Below are positions 56,193 to 64,000 of a stretch of 64,000 bases of DNA, one piece after another (within the stretch, counting starts at the first letter, position 1; each line of letters starts with the position of its first letter). Under the pieces are notes generated by a model. That model did not search any database, was not told the DNA's origin, and was given only the letters and a program-made list of their open reading frames with translations. Location: assembly GCF_937912035.1 (NCBI RefSeq), contig NZ_CALDPF010000031.1, forward strand, positions 310,001 to 374,000, read 5' to 3'. Source of the DNA: an uncultured Bacteroides sp. (lineage in GTDB: Bacteria; Bacteroidota; Bacteroidia; Bacteroidales; Bacteroidaceae). The position numbers and the translations under genes are program-made.

Positions 56193-57197
56193 ATGAAAAG
56201 TATGAGGAATTTTATGAAATTTTTTTGGGTGGTAATGATTGTATTGGGAATGGCTGCTGATTTTGTGAATGCCCAATATGTTACCAGATTTCACATCACA
56301 GACATGGATAATGAAACACTGAAAACAAAGGTGAACCAGAATATTACTAACCTGCTTACTACTTTCAACAGCCTGCAAGGCAGTGGAGCAGAACTTAACT
56401 TTCATGGTGTAGACATAACTCCGGAAGCTCTTAACAACGTGATAACATTATGGAAGGACTGTGCTTTCAGATGTGCGGAAACTGATGTGATAGAAAGATG
56501 TCTGAGTACATCGGACAATAACTATCAGGTGAGAAATATTCCTATCATCATGGTGCCTAAAGACTCGACTGACGTAATAGAAGACAAACTGAGAGAGGGA
56601 GTTGTGACTTTCGACAACAATGGTGTAATAACTGATTTCCACTTCGCTATTGACGTGAACATGTACTCGAATATACTGAAGAACGCCAAGGGTGTGGAAG
56701 ACTTCGTACAGAGACAGCTTATACTGGAATATGTGGAAAGATTCAGAAACTCGTATAACCTGAAAGACATTAACTTCCTGCAACAGATATTCAGCGACGA
56801 CGCTCTTATCATCACTGGTAAGGTGATTACAACAAAGAAATCGGATGTGAATATGGGAGGACTGGACAACAAAAAGATTATCTATTCAAAACAGTCGAAA
56901 AAAGAATATCTGACTAAACTGGAAAGAATATTCAAGCTGAACAAAAGAATTAATGTCACTTTTGACGAAATAAAGGTGGTGAGACATCCTGCAAAAGCTG
57001 ATTTCTACGGTGTGACACTGAAACAGGGATACTCGTCGGATTATTATCACGACGAAGGTTATCTGTTCCTGCTTTGGGACTTCACAAACAAAGAAGCACC
57101 TCAGATTCATGTGAGAACATGGCAGCCGGACAAGATTGACGAAAATACTAAATTGCCGGAAGATGAGATTTTCGAAATCAATGACTTTGATATCTGA
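56193..57197 (+). CDS. Secreted protein of unknown function, NTF2-like part possible
   Basis: 334 residues with a signal peptide ending NAQ. It is soluble, alpha/beta. In the second half YLTKLERIFKLNKRINVTFDEIKVVRHPAKADFYGVTLKQGY and YLFLLWDF suggest an NTF2-like cone fold. VQRQLILEYVERFR resembles a helix in the 53.9-kb protein. It closes the four-gene group, and a terminator-like hairpin follows. No firm family. Confidence 0.55.
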   Translation: MKSMRNFMKFFWVVMIVLGMAADFVNAQYVTRFHITDMDNETLKTKVNQNITNLLTTFNSLQGSGAELNFHGVDITPEALNNVITLWKDCAFRCAETDVIERCLSTSDNNYQVRNIPIIMVPKDSTDVIEDKLREGVVTFDNNGVITDFHFAIDVNMYSNILKNAKGVEDFVQRQLILEYVERFRNSYNLKDINFLQQIFSDDALIITGKVITTKKSDVNMGGLDNKKIIYSKQSKKEYLTKLERIFKLNKRINVTFDEIKVVRHPAKADFYGVTLKQGYSSDYYHDEGYLFLLWDFTNKEAPQIHVRTWQPDKIDENTKLPEDEIFEINDFDI

Positions 57198-57237
57198 TCT
57201 TGTCGACATGGATTAACTTATTACTGACAATTAATAT

Positions 57238-57280
57238 ATAGGCGGACATCGGAAAAATGCGGTGTACGCCTATTGTTTTA
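57238..57280 (+). terminator. Probable intrinsic terminator
   Basis: ATAGGCG (57238-57244) pairs with CGCCTAT (57267-57273), with partial pairing inside, then a T-rich tail. The following 200 nt to 57481 hold no gene but contain a -7 box TATCTTTG at 57385-57392 without a clear -33 box. Confidence 0.6.
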
Positions 57281-57481
57281 TAATATTGTAACTTCATAAC
57301 CGCAAAACAACAAAATATTAAATATTAATTCACAGTTCAAAGGATTTTAGTTGTAAATATGTCGGAATAATTGGGATATTTATATATCTTTGCATTAAAA
57401 GATTAATATTCTGATGTTAATATTTGTATATATGTAAAAACGCAATATTGATAGACTAATTTATCTGTTTATAATATTTAA

Positions 57482-59236
57482 ATGAGAAGTATGAAAAAAA
57501 ATCTAAAGTATCATGCAGTCGTAGGGGCATGTGCACTAGGACTGGTTGGGTTGAATTCTTGTCTGAGGGTTGATGACACTTACGATCTGGACAAGGATAT
57601 AGACATGACTATTACTGTGGGGGGAGATCTGACTATTCCGGGAAGTAATACTGAGAAAATAAAACTGGCAGATCTGCTGGATATTGAAGAAGAAGGAGTT
57701 ATACAACCTGACGAAAATGGAGACTATCATCTGTTGCAAAACGGCGAACAGACTGAAACTGACGTAATGGTTCCGAAAGTATTAGTGGATCTGAGTGGAG
57801 AATCATCGTTCTCGAAAGTTGAACAGACTATAACCATTCCGGCTAACCCTAGTGGTAGTGAAATGCCGGAACAAACAGTTGTTTTCGACAAGAATATCAA
57901 TATCAACGTGAATCAGGGAGATATTACGTCGGATATCAAAAGTATAAATGACGCCGTGACAACTTGTTATAAAACCTATATGGTATTCTCGATGAACAGT
58001 AATATAGCCAATGCAACAATTGAACACGGTTATAAGATTGAATTCCCAGAATATATCACAGTAGAGTCAATGGACTATAACTGGAAGGTTAGCGAGGACG
58101 GACATGCGCTGGTGCTGGACAATGAAGCTGGAATGGAATTTACAGACGAGACGAAAGTGCAGTTCCAGATTGTAAGCATCAAATTTAATAATACTGACGC
58201 GGTCTTTACATATAATGACAACCAGAAAGACAAGAACTCAATATATCTGGGGGGAAACATAAAACTGAACGGTTCAATCACTGCCACCGCAAACAGTATT
58301 AGTGGAGGTAAGGTGACTATATCTGCCTTTGTGGAATCAAGGAGTATGAATATTGAATCGGTTACAGCGATAGTAAATCCTACTGTAAATATTACAGTGG
58401 ACCCTATCACACTGAATGACATGCCCGAATTCCTGACTGACAATGAAGTGGTGATAGACCTGACCGACCCTAGAATATATATTACTCTGACCAACCCTAG
58501 TCCGGTTTCGGTTGACATGAGTGCTGATTTAATTTCATATAAAGGAAATAAAGTTGAGGAGGTTACTATTCCTAAGTTCAATATTCCGGCAAACAAACCT
58601 AAGGGATATACAATTTGTATAAACCAGATAGATGGAGTAACTGAAAATGGTGTGGACCAGTTTGTCACTGTACCGGGTTTAAGCGATATAATCAAATATA
58701 TTCCGGAAAGAATAGAGATGAAGAACATTAATACTGAAGTAGTGGAAGAAAATGTAAAAGTAAATCTAGGAGAAAATTATATTATCACTACTAATTATAA
58801 GGTGGATACACCGCTGATGTTCGGCAATGAAACTAAAATCATATACGATGAGGTAATGGACGGTTGGAACTCTGACCTGGAAGACGTGGAGTTCAAGAGA
58901 GTGAAAGCTGCAATGGAAGTGACTAACGCAATCCCACTGGGAATAGAACTTACTGCCGTGGCTATTGACAAGTACGGAAATAAGCTTGAAAACGTAGATG
59001 TAGACCTGGATGTGAAAATCTTACCGGGCACAATTGACACTCCGTCAAAGAAAAATGTAGAATTCACTATGACAACCAAAGACGGCAGCATTAAAGGATT
59101 GGACGGTATAGACATAGCAGTGAAAGCCAACTCAAGTGAAAACGCAAGCAACGAAACGCTGAACGAAAAGCAGTACATGCAGTTTGATAAGATAAAACTG
59201 AGCCTTGAGGGTGGTATAACAATGGATTTGAACTAA
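57482..59236 (+). CDS. Beta-rich lipoprotein of unknown function
   Basis: 584 residues (ATG at 57491 is an alternative start). Lipobox LNSC about 27 residues in. After it, LRVDDTYDLDKDIDMTITVGGDLTIPGS is a pattern I have seen at the start of Bacteroidetes lipoproteins preceding DUF5723-type partners, though I cannot name the family. Long alternating beta segments suggest several Ig-like domains. It is followed 16 nt later by a DUF5723 gene, so the two are likely partners. Confidence 0.62.
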   Translation: MRSMKKNLKYHAVVGACALGLVGLNSCLRVDDTYDLDKDIDMTITVGGDLTIPGSNTEKIKLADLLDIEEEGVIQPDENGDYHLLQNGEQTETDVMVPKVLVDLSGESSFSKVEQTITIPANPSGSEMPEQTVVFDKNININVNQGDITSDIKSINDAVTTCYKTYMVFSMNSNIANATIEHGYKIEFPEYITVESMDYNWKVSEDGHALVLDNEAGMEFTDETKVQFQIVSIKFNNTDAVFTYNDNQKDKNSIYLGGNIKLNGSITATANSISGGKVTISAFVESRSMNIESVTAIVNPTVNITVDPITLNDMPEFLTDNEVVIDLTDPRIYITLTNPSPVSVDMSADLISYKGNKVEEVTIPKFNIPANKPKGYTICINQIDGVTENGVDQFVTVPGLSDIIKYIPERIEMKNINTEVVEENVKVNLGENYIITTNYKVDTPLMFGNETKIIYDEVMDGWNSDLEDVEFKRVKAAMEVTNAIPLGIELTAVAIDKYGNKLENVDVDLDVKILPGTIDTPSKKNVEFTMTTKDGSIKGLDGIDIAVKANSSENASNETLNEKQYMQFDKIKLSLEGGITMDLN

Positions 59237-59252
59237 TAAACGGACAAACAAA

Positions 59253-60653
59253 ATGAAGAATATAGCTAAATATATGATGGGGGCTGCAATGATATGTGCA
59301 GCTACAGGAGCTTCGGCACAGGCTCTTAACTCGGGATATTTTCTGGATGGATATCTGTTCAAACATCAGTTGAACCCGGCTCTGGAAAGTGACAAGTCGT
59401 ATTTCAGTATCCCGGCACTGGGTAATATAAATATCGGAGCTATGGGTAACGTGGGAATGGCAAATTTCCTCTACCCTATGGGTAACGACAAACTGACTAC
59501 TTTCATGAACAGCAGTGTGAGTGCCAATGAGTTTCTGGACGGACTGAAGAATGTTAACAAAATGTCGATGAACGTGAACATGTCTATTCTGTCCATGGGA
59601 TTCAGGGGTTGGGGAGGCTTCAACACTTTGGATATTGGACTGAGATCAAGTACCTCAATATATTTACCTAAGGATCTCTTAGAGTTTATGAAAGTGGGAC
59701 AGACAGGTCCTAACACCGTGTACGATCTGGGAAGTATGGGCGCGACATCGAGAAACTACCTGGAACTTGCATTTGGACACTCAAGACAAATTGACGACAA
59801 ACTGAGAGTGGGCGCAAAATTCAAATTACTTTTTGGAGGTATGTATGCCAATTTTAACTTCAGCGATACTAAAATCACACTTAGTGAAGATAAGTGGGAA
59901 GTATTGGCGAACGGAGAGATGAACGTTGCAATGGCTGGTCTGAACGTTCCGACTAAAGAGGAAAGTGGCGCTGAATATGACAAGGGAGAAGGTACACTGG
60001 TGGATTTTGACAATATGGAAATAGATAATCCGGGACTTTGCGGATTCGGTATGGCTTTAGACCTGGGAGCTACTTATAAAGTAATGGATAATCTGACTGT
60101 TTCAGCAGCAATCAAAGATCTGGGATTTATGAGCTGGAACAATAATACGTATGCTTCTACTAACAATGAGCCTTGGAAATTTGAAGGTTTCAAAGATATT
60201 TCGATGGATGAGGATAGCGAAAACTCGTTGGATAACCAGCTGGATGATTTGGGTGACGATTTTGAAAACTTTGCAAACCTGCATAGAAAAAGTACCGGAG
60301 GAAGACTGGCAAGGGCGTTGGCCGCAACACTTAACATCGGAGCCGAATATCAGTTGCCTATGTACGACAAGCTGTCGTTCGGATTCCTTTCTTCTACAAG
60401 AATAAACGGCAAGTATTCGTGGAGTGAAGGACGTTTCTCTGCTAATGTGTCTCCACTGAGCTGGTTTGAAGCCGGCATCAACTATGGTATAACTTCGTAC
60501 GGAAGTACCATGGGATGGATAGTGAACTTCCACCCGAGAGTGTTGAGCCTGTTTGTAGGTATGGATTACCTTGTGGGAAAAGTGAGCAAACAGTATATTC
60601 CGCTCAATAACATGAACATGAGCTTGAGTTTGGGTCTGAACGTGACTTTTTAA
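59253..60653 (+). CDS. DUF5723-family outer-membrane protein
   Basis: 466 residues, signal peptide ending ASAQ. It then has LNSGYFLDGYLFKHQLNPALESDKSYFSIPALGNINIGAMGN, the DUF5723 start pattern (hxxNPA). The rest has barrel-like strands, ending NMSLSLGLNVTF with a terminal aromatic. DUF5723 proteins are predicted outer-membrane barrels of unknown role. It ends the secreted-protein run and is followed by a terminator. Confidence 0.78.
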   Translation: MKNIAKYMMGAAMICAATGASAQALNSGYFLDGYLFKHQLNPALESDKSYFSIPALGNINIGAMGNVGMANFLYPMGNDKLTTFMNSSVSANEFLDGLKNVNKMSMNVNMSILSMGFRGWGGFNTLDIGLRSSTSIYLPKDLLEFMKVGQTGPNTVYDLGSMGATSRNYLELAFGHSRQIDDKLRVGAKFKLLFGGMYANFNFSDTKITLSEDKWEVLANGEMNVAMAGLNVPTKEESGAEYDKGEGTLVDFDNMEIDNPGLCGFGMALDLGATYKVMDNLTVSAAIKDLGFMSWNNNTYASTNNEPWKFEGFKDISMDEDSENSLDNQLDDLGDDFENFANLHRKSTGGRLARALAATLNIGAEYQLPMYDKLSFGFLSSTRINGKYSWSEGRFSANVSPLSWFEAGINYGITSYGSTMGWIVNFHPRVLSLFVGMDYLVGKVSKQYIPLNNMNMSLSLGLNVTF

Positions 60654-60668
60654 TTAAAAAAACAATAA

Positions 60669-60705
60669 AAAAATTGCTCCTCAAATTTGGGGAGCAATTT
60701 TTTTG
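60669..60705 (+). terminator. Intrinsic terminator after the DUF5723 gene
   Basis: Stem of at least 10 bp (60671-60680 with 60691-60700) followed by a T run. Confidence 0.88.
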
Positions 60706-60735
60706 CATATACATATTCACTAAAAGCGTATTTGT

Positions 60736-60766
60736 TTTGTTGTTCTCTGTTTTTGGATTATTTTTG
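60736..60766 (+). promoter_or_regulatory. Bacteroides-type promoter for the DUF3791/DUF3990 cassette
   Basis: TTTG at 60736-60739, 19 nt, TATTTTTG at 60759-60766, 44 nt before the first start codon. Confidence 0.75.
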
Positions 60767-60810
60767 TGACATTAAAGAATTTCTGATATTCTGAAGATTT
60801 TTGTATTACC

Positions 60811-61035
60811 ATGAATAAGAAGGAAAAAGACATTGCCCTATTCATAGCGTTCTGTATTGAAGAATATGCAGCAGACAAAGGAATGAGCGGTGAGGAGGTT
60901 CTCGATATGTTCACGAAGTATGGAGTGACTGATTATCTCAATAAATGCTTTGAACCGCTTCACACTCAAGGTCGCCAATGGCTGATAGATGAGATAGACG
61001 AGTTTATAGCAATTAGAAAGAACAAGGAAGGATGA
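60811..61035 (+). CDS. DUF3791 domain protein
   Basis: 74 residues, helical and acidic, recognised as DUF3791 from KEKDIALFIAFCIEEYA and the following GEEVLDMFTKYGVTDYL. It overlaps the DUF3990 gene by 4 nt. DUF3791 genes repeatedly occur beside DUF3990 genes; an antitoxin or immunity role is plausible but unproven. Confidence 0.8.
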   Translation: MNKKEKDIALFIAFCIEEYAADKGMSGEEVLDMFTKYGVTDYLNKCFEPLHTQGRQWLIDEIDEFIAIRKNKEG

Positions 61036-61514
61036 AGATATATCACGGCAGTTTAGAGATAGTAGAGTATCCTATTATACTCCAGCCTAACCGTAAACTA
61101 GATTATGGTGAGGGCTTTTATACCACCACTTCGGAAAAACAATCCAAAGAATGGGTGGAAAGACGTATGATTGAAAAGCACTCTGAATGTGGCTATGTGA
61201 ATATATATGAGTTTGATGAAACGAAATTGTCGGAACTAAAAAGCCTTATTTTCACCGAACCAAGTAAGGAGTGGGCTGAGTTCGTCATGGCAAACAGGAC
61301 AAGGAAAGGTTTTACTCACGATTATGACATCGTGTATGGACCGGTAGCCAATGACAAGGTTTATCTTCAGTTTGGTCTATATGAAGCAGGAGCTATAAGC
61401 GTTGAAACGCTAATCCGTGAACTTAAGACATACAAGCTTGTAGACCAGTATCTTTTCCATACGGAGAAAGCACTGAGAACCTTGAATTTTATTGAAGCAA
61501 TTAGAATAAGTTAA
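61032..61514 (+). CDS. DUF3990 protein, ADP-ribosyltransferase-like fold
   Basis: 160 residues. YHGS (4-7) and GFYTT (28-32) match the first two motifs of the H-Y-E type ADP-ribosyltransferase fold to which DUF3990 is assigned. VDQYLFHTEKALRTL near the C-terminus is the third conserved block; there a glutamine stands where ART toxins have the catalytic Glu. It would act in the cytoplasm (no signal). It is flanked by two small helical genes, so it is the probable toxin-like component of the cassette. Activity is inference. Confidence 0.8.
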   Translation: MKIYHGSLEIVEYPIILQPNRKLDYGEGFYTTTSEKQSKEWVERRMIEKHSECGYVNIYEFDETKLSELKSLIFTEPSKEWAEFVMANRTRKGFTHDYDIVYGPVANDKVYLQFGLYEAGAISVETLIRELKTYKLVDQYLFHTEKALRTLNFIEAIRIS

Positions 61515-61518
61515 CGAT

Positions 61519-61740
61519 ATGTTCCAGATTGATCAAAGTAATCTTCACTTGCTGCTGCCAGGAAAAATAAGCTGGCTGGTGGAATACCTGCATGATGACT
61601 ATGGCTTCACGCTGCAGGAATGCCTGAACCGTATTTATCGTTCGAATCTCTATAAGAAACTGTCGACGGAAACTACTAAATATTGGCATTTGGGCCCTGT
61701 AGATTTATATGAAGAGCTGAAAAGTGAGCTGCGGATTTAA
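61519..61740 (+). CDS. Small helical protein, DUF3791-like
   Basis: 73 residues, 4 nt after the DUF3990 gene. SWLVEYLHDDYGFTLQECLNRIY and then YKKLSTETTKYWH resemble the second type of DUF3791 protein found after DUF3990 genes. A likely partner or antitoxin of the DUF3990 protein. Confidence 0.65.
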   Translation: MFQIDQSNLHLLLPGKISWLVEYLHDDYGFTLQECLNRIYRSNLYKKLSTETTKYWHLGPVDLYEELKSELRI

Positions 61741-61773
61741 CGTGACTTTCTAAAAGGAATGACAACTGAATAT

Positions 61774-61806
61774 AAAAAAAACTCCCCAAACCGGGGAGTT
61801 TTTTTA
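61774..61806. terminator. Bidirectional terminator between convergent genes
   Basis: A 10-bp stem (61778-61787 with 61793-61802) is flanked by an A run and a T run. It serves the cassette on the plus strand and the methyltransferase gene on the minus strand, overlapping that gene's final codons. Confidence 0.88.
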
Positions 61807-62994
61807 TTCTACATATAGTACCAGTCCCTTGAGGTATTCGCCTTCGGGATGATAGATATTGACAGGATGATCGGCAGGCTGAGTGAGCTGGTGCATGATG
61901 CGTACACTGCGACCACTCTGTGCTGCAGCGGTGAAGACTGCATTACGGAAATCCTGCTTGCTAACTACCTGTGAGCAGGAGAACGTAAAGAGGATACCGC
62001 CCGGACGGATTTTCTCGAATGCCTTGGCATTGAGCTTGGTATATCCGCGAAGGGCATTGCGAAGGGCTCCACGATGCTTGGCAAATGCAGGCGGGTCGAG
62101 AATGATAAGGTCGTACTCCCCTCCCATTCTGTCGAGATACTTGAAGGCGTCTTCGGCAAAGGCTTCATGACGCTTGTCGCCCGGAAAATTAAGCTCTACA
62201 TTGGCACGGGTGAGGTCGATAGCTTTGGCCGAGCTGTCTACAGAATGGACAAGACGGGCTCCTCCACGCATGGCATAGAATGAGAATCCACCGGTGTAGC
62301 AGAACATATTAAGGACGTTGCGGCCTAGGGAGTAATGTTCGAGGAGAGCACGGTTGTCGCGCTGGTCGACAAAGAACCCTGTCTTCTGACCTTTGAGCCA
62401 GTCGACATGGAAGAGAAGTCCGTTCTCCATGGCAACATTTTCTGTGCTGCCGCCAAGAAGGAATCCGTTTTCGGTGGACTCGAGGTCGGCTTTGAAAGGA
62501 AGAGTTGTCTCACTCTTATAATAAATGTTCTGTACAGTATCGCCCATGACTTCCTTTAATGCTGACGCTATCTCATGACGATAGACATGCATTCCGGCAG
62601 AATGGGCCTGCATGACGGCTGTATGGTCGTAGAGGTCGATGATGAGACCTGGAAGATTATCGCCTTCGCCATGTACGAGACGGCAGGCGTTGTTCTTCTC
62701 GGTGTTGATAAGACGGAGTGCCTGGCGGAGATTGCGGGCTACGGTGAGACGGCGTACCCAGAACTCATGATTGATCTCTTCTTTTTTGAATGTAAGCACG
62801 CGTACGGCTATACTGCCTATCTGATAGTGTCCGGCTGCAATGTACTGTTTGTCGGATGTGTAAACTTCCACTACTTCTCCTTCTTCAGGATTACCTTCTA
62901 CACGGGCTATTGCTCCGGAGAATACCCATGGATGGAAACGTAGAAGTGATTCTTCTTTTTTAGGTTTGAGATATACTTTGTTCATGTTATTCAA
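61804..62994 (-). CDS. rlmI: 23S rRNA m5C methyltransferase, RlmI type
   Basis: 396 residues (ATG at 62985 is an alternative start). An N-terminal PUA-like domain (HPWVFSGAIARVEGNPEEGEVVEVY) is followed by a Rossmann methyltransferase. This has NMFCYTGGFSFYAM, VDSSAKAIDLTRANVELN, the catalytic LDPPAFAKHR and FSCSQVVS with the active cysteine. It methylates a cytosine of 23S rRNA using S-adenosylmethionine. Conserved housekeeping gene; it heads toward the convergent terminator. Confidence 0.92.
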   Translation of the reverse strand: MNNMNKVYLKPKKEESLLRFHPWVFSGAIARVEGNPEEGEVVEVYTSDKQYIAAGHYQIGSIAVRVLTFKKEEINHEFWVRRLTVARNLRQALRLINTEKNNACRLVHGEGDNLPGLIIDLYDHTAVMQAHSAGMHVYRHEIASALKEVMGDTVQNIYYKSETTLPFKADLESTENGFLLGGSTENVAMENGLLFHVDWLKGQKTGFFVDQRDNRALLEHYSLGRNVLNMFCYTGGFSFYAMRGGARLVHSVDSSAKAIDLTRANVELNFPGDKRHEAFAEDAFKYLDRMGGEYDLIILDPPAFAKHRGALRNALRGYTKLNAKAFEKIRPGGILFTFSCSQVVSKQDFRNAVFTAAAQSGRSVRIMHQLTQPADHPVNIYHPEGEYLKGLVLYVE

Positions 62995-63042
62995 TTAAGA
63001 AGTAAGAATTAAAAGTTAAAAACTAAAAACAGATGACATCAT

Positions 63043-63642
63043 TCACCTATTATTAATTATTGATTGTTCATTCAGCTTCTGGTAGATTCTGAGTGTGGCC
63101 CAGGCATCGGTGGCAGCATATAGTTGCTGTGCCTCGGTGAGCACATCAGCTTCCCAGTTGGAGAGGCGCTGACTTTTGGATATCTTTTTACCGAAAAGGA
63201 TAGCGTATATCTTCTGCAGGCTCTTCTCGGCTATTCCAAAGTGTGAGACAAAATCCTGAAGTTCAATCCAGTTGCCAACACGAGGGTCCTTGTTATTGGC
63301 ACGACGGAGCATATTGAAATCGTCGCGCAGGGAAAGACCTATCTTGAGGACATCGTTCTGAAGAAACTCTTCAAGGAAATCGGGTATGCCGATACGGTTG
63401 AGCCTGAACAGGAAACAGGTGTCGGGAGTAGATATCTGAAGCAATGCCACGCTGTTGACCTTACCCTTGCGGAATGAAGGACGTGTCTCCGTGTCCACAC
63501 CTACCACGCTGCATGTATTGAGATAGGACACTGCCTTGCGCGCTTCGTCTACTGTAAATATAATAATGATACGCCCGGGAAAGTGGTCCTTCTCCATTTC
63601 GGAAATTACTTTCTTATCGATTGTTGATTGATATTCTGTCAT
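63043..63642 (-). CDS. 3'-5' exonuclease domain protein (RNase D-like DEDDy)
   Basis: 199 residues. The DEDDy acidic residues are recognisable: VDTE (50-52) in motif I, GLSLRDDFNML for motif II, and LYAATDAWATLRIY for motif III with the Tyr and Asp. There is no HRDC domain, so it is a stand-alone exonuclease domain. It lies 48 nt upstream of the RlmI gene on the same strand, a common Bacteroides arrangement. Confidence 0.88.
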   Translation of the reverse strand: MTEYQSTIDKKVISEMEKDHFPGRIIIIFTVDEARKAVSYLNTCSVVGVDTETRPSFRKGKVNSVALLQISTPDTCFLFRLNRIGIPDFLEEFLQNDVLKIGLSLRDDFNMLRRANNKDPRVGNWIELQDFVSHFGIAEKSLQKIYAILFGKKISKSQRLSNWEADVLTEAQQLYAATDAWATLRIYQKLNEQSIINNR

Positions 63643-63657
63643 GTTTTTGTGTTGTGG

Positions 63658-64000
63658 TTACTGTTCGGACTCTTCGCCATGATACTTGACATTGTGGAGG
63701 GCACGCATGACATTGACAAGGGTACGTCCCCAATAGGAAGCAAACTGCTCACGACAACGCCATAGCGCATCGTTCATTGTCCTGTCAAGTCCGAGACTGT
63801 AGACACATACAAAGTCCTTGAGAGGCTGATATATATCGGCCAGGCCCTCGGAAATGTTCTGCTTGATAGGGGTATCGCTGAATGCCATATCATCAAGGAA
63901 GACCTCAAGATAGTCGTCGTCAGGACCCAACTGAACGGCTATCAGGCTACGAAGATGTTCGTAATCGGTCTCTGTGACGAATGTCTCAGGCTCGATGTCG
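63658..64000 (-). CDS. DUF5063 family protein, C-terminal part
   Basis: The frame is open to the window edge (114 codons seen; the ATG is outside). IEPETFVTETDYEHLRSLIA, DDYLEVFLDDMAFSDTP, SEGLADIYQPLKDFV and YWGRTLVNVMRALHNV match DUF5063. The function is unknown. It is almost always found next to the 3'-5' exonuclease and RlmI genes in Bacteroidales, as here. Confidence 0.85.
   Translation of the reverse strand, partial: DIEPETFVTETDYEHLRSLIAVQLGPDDDYLEVFLDDMAFSDTPIKQNISEGLADIYQPLKDFVCVYSLGLDRTMNDALWRCREQFASYWGRTLVNVMRALHNVKYHGEESEQ

Overview
The window looks like Bacteroidales DNA (Bacteroides/Phocaeicola type). Several genes are preceded by the Bacteroides promoter form (TTTG, 19-20 nt, TAnnTTTG). 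The gene families also fit: DUF4248, BT4734/DUF3987, Wzi, UpxY-type polysaccharide loci, BspA-like repeats, DUF5723 and DUF5063. I saw no tRNA, rRNA or CRISPR array. The species cannot be fixed from sequence alone.

Layout. (1) 1-1.7 kb, minus strand: the start of a polysaccharide operon running off the left edge (LegC-like aminotransferase, CapD/LegB-like dehydratase), led by a promoter and an ops/JUMPstart-like leader. (2) 1.9-5.3 kb: DUF4248 and DUF3987 genes, common companions of capsule loci in this order, and a small gene with an A8 tract. (3) 5.4-17.2 kb, plus strand: lipid-linked sugar transferase, Wzi, a small lipoprotein, a large SLBB exporter, a Wzz-like protein, a CoA transferase, and a second export pair (Wza-like lipoprotein, Wzc tyrosine kinase). 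(4) 17.2-17.8 kb: non-coding DNA with a structured element, a strong terminator, and a second copy of the ops-like leader. (5) 17.8-35.6 kb: an AT-rich polysaccharide operon: GIY-YIG-like protein, Wzx, SDR, MenD-like ThDP enzyme, pyruvyltransferase, Wzy, four or five glycosyltransferases, O-acyl- and acetyltransferases, an SGNH hydrolase with a G10 tract, and a WcaJ-type initiating transferase. Degraded transposase pieces bracket the pyruvyltransferase-Wzy-glycosyltransferase part.

(6) 35.7-40.5 kb: a surface/export operon with YjbH/GfcD-like modules split over two genes around an Ig-like lipoprotein, then an OmpA-family protein. (7) 40.7-45.3 kb: sugar-nucleotide genes (ugd, a nucleotidyltransferase-fold protein, gmd, fcl) that can supply UDP-glucuronate and GDP-L-fucose. 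(8) 45.7-60.7 kb: a long co-directional run of secreted proteins: a nine-repeat FN3-like lipoprotein, two BspA-like leucine-rich lipoproteins, a beta-barrel, three proteins of unknown function, another lipoprotein and a DUF5723 protein. This is the least explained part and the best candidate for an undescribed surface system. (9) 60.8-61.7 kb: a compact DUF3791/DUF3990/third-gene cassette resembling a toxin-antitoxin unit. (10) 61.8-64 kb, minus strand: conserved housekeeping genes (RlmI-type methyltransferase, DEDDy exonuclease, DUF5063).

Together the genes give a full Wzx/Wzy capsule pathway: sugar-nucleotide supply, initiation on undecaprenyl phosphate, assembly and decoration, flipping, polymerisation, chain-length control, export and surface retention. 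A large cell-surface protein programme of unknown purpose lies beside it.
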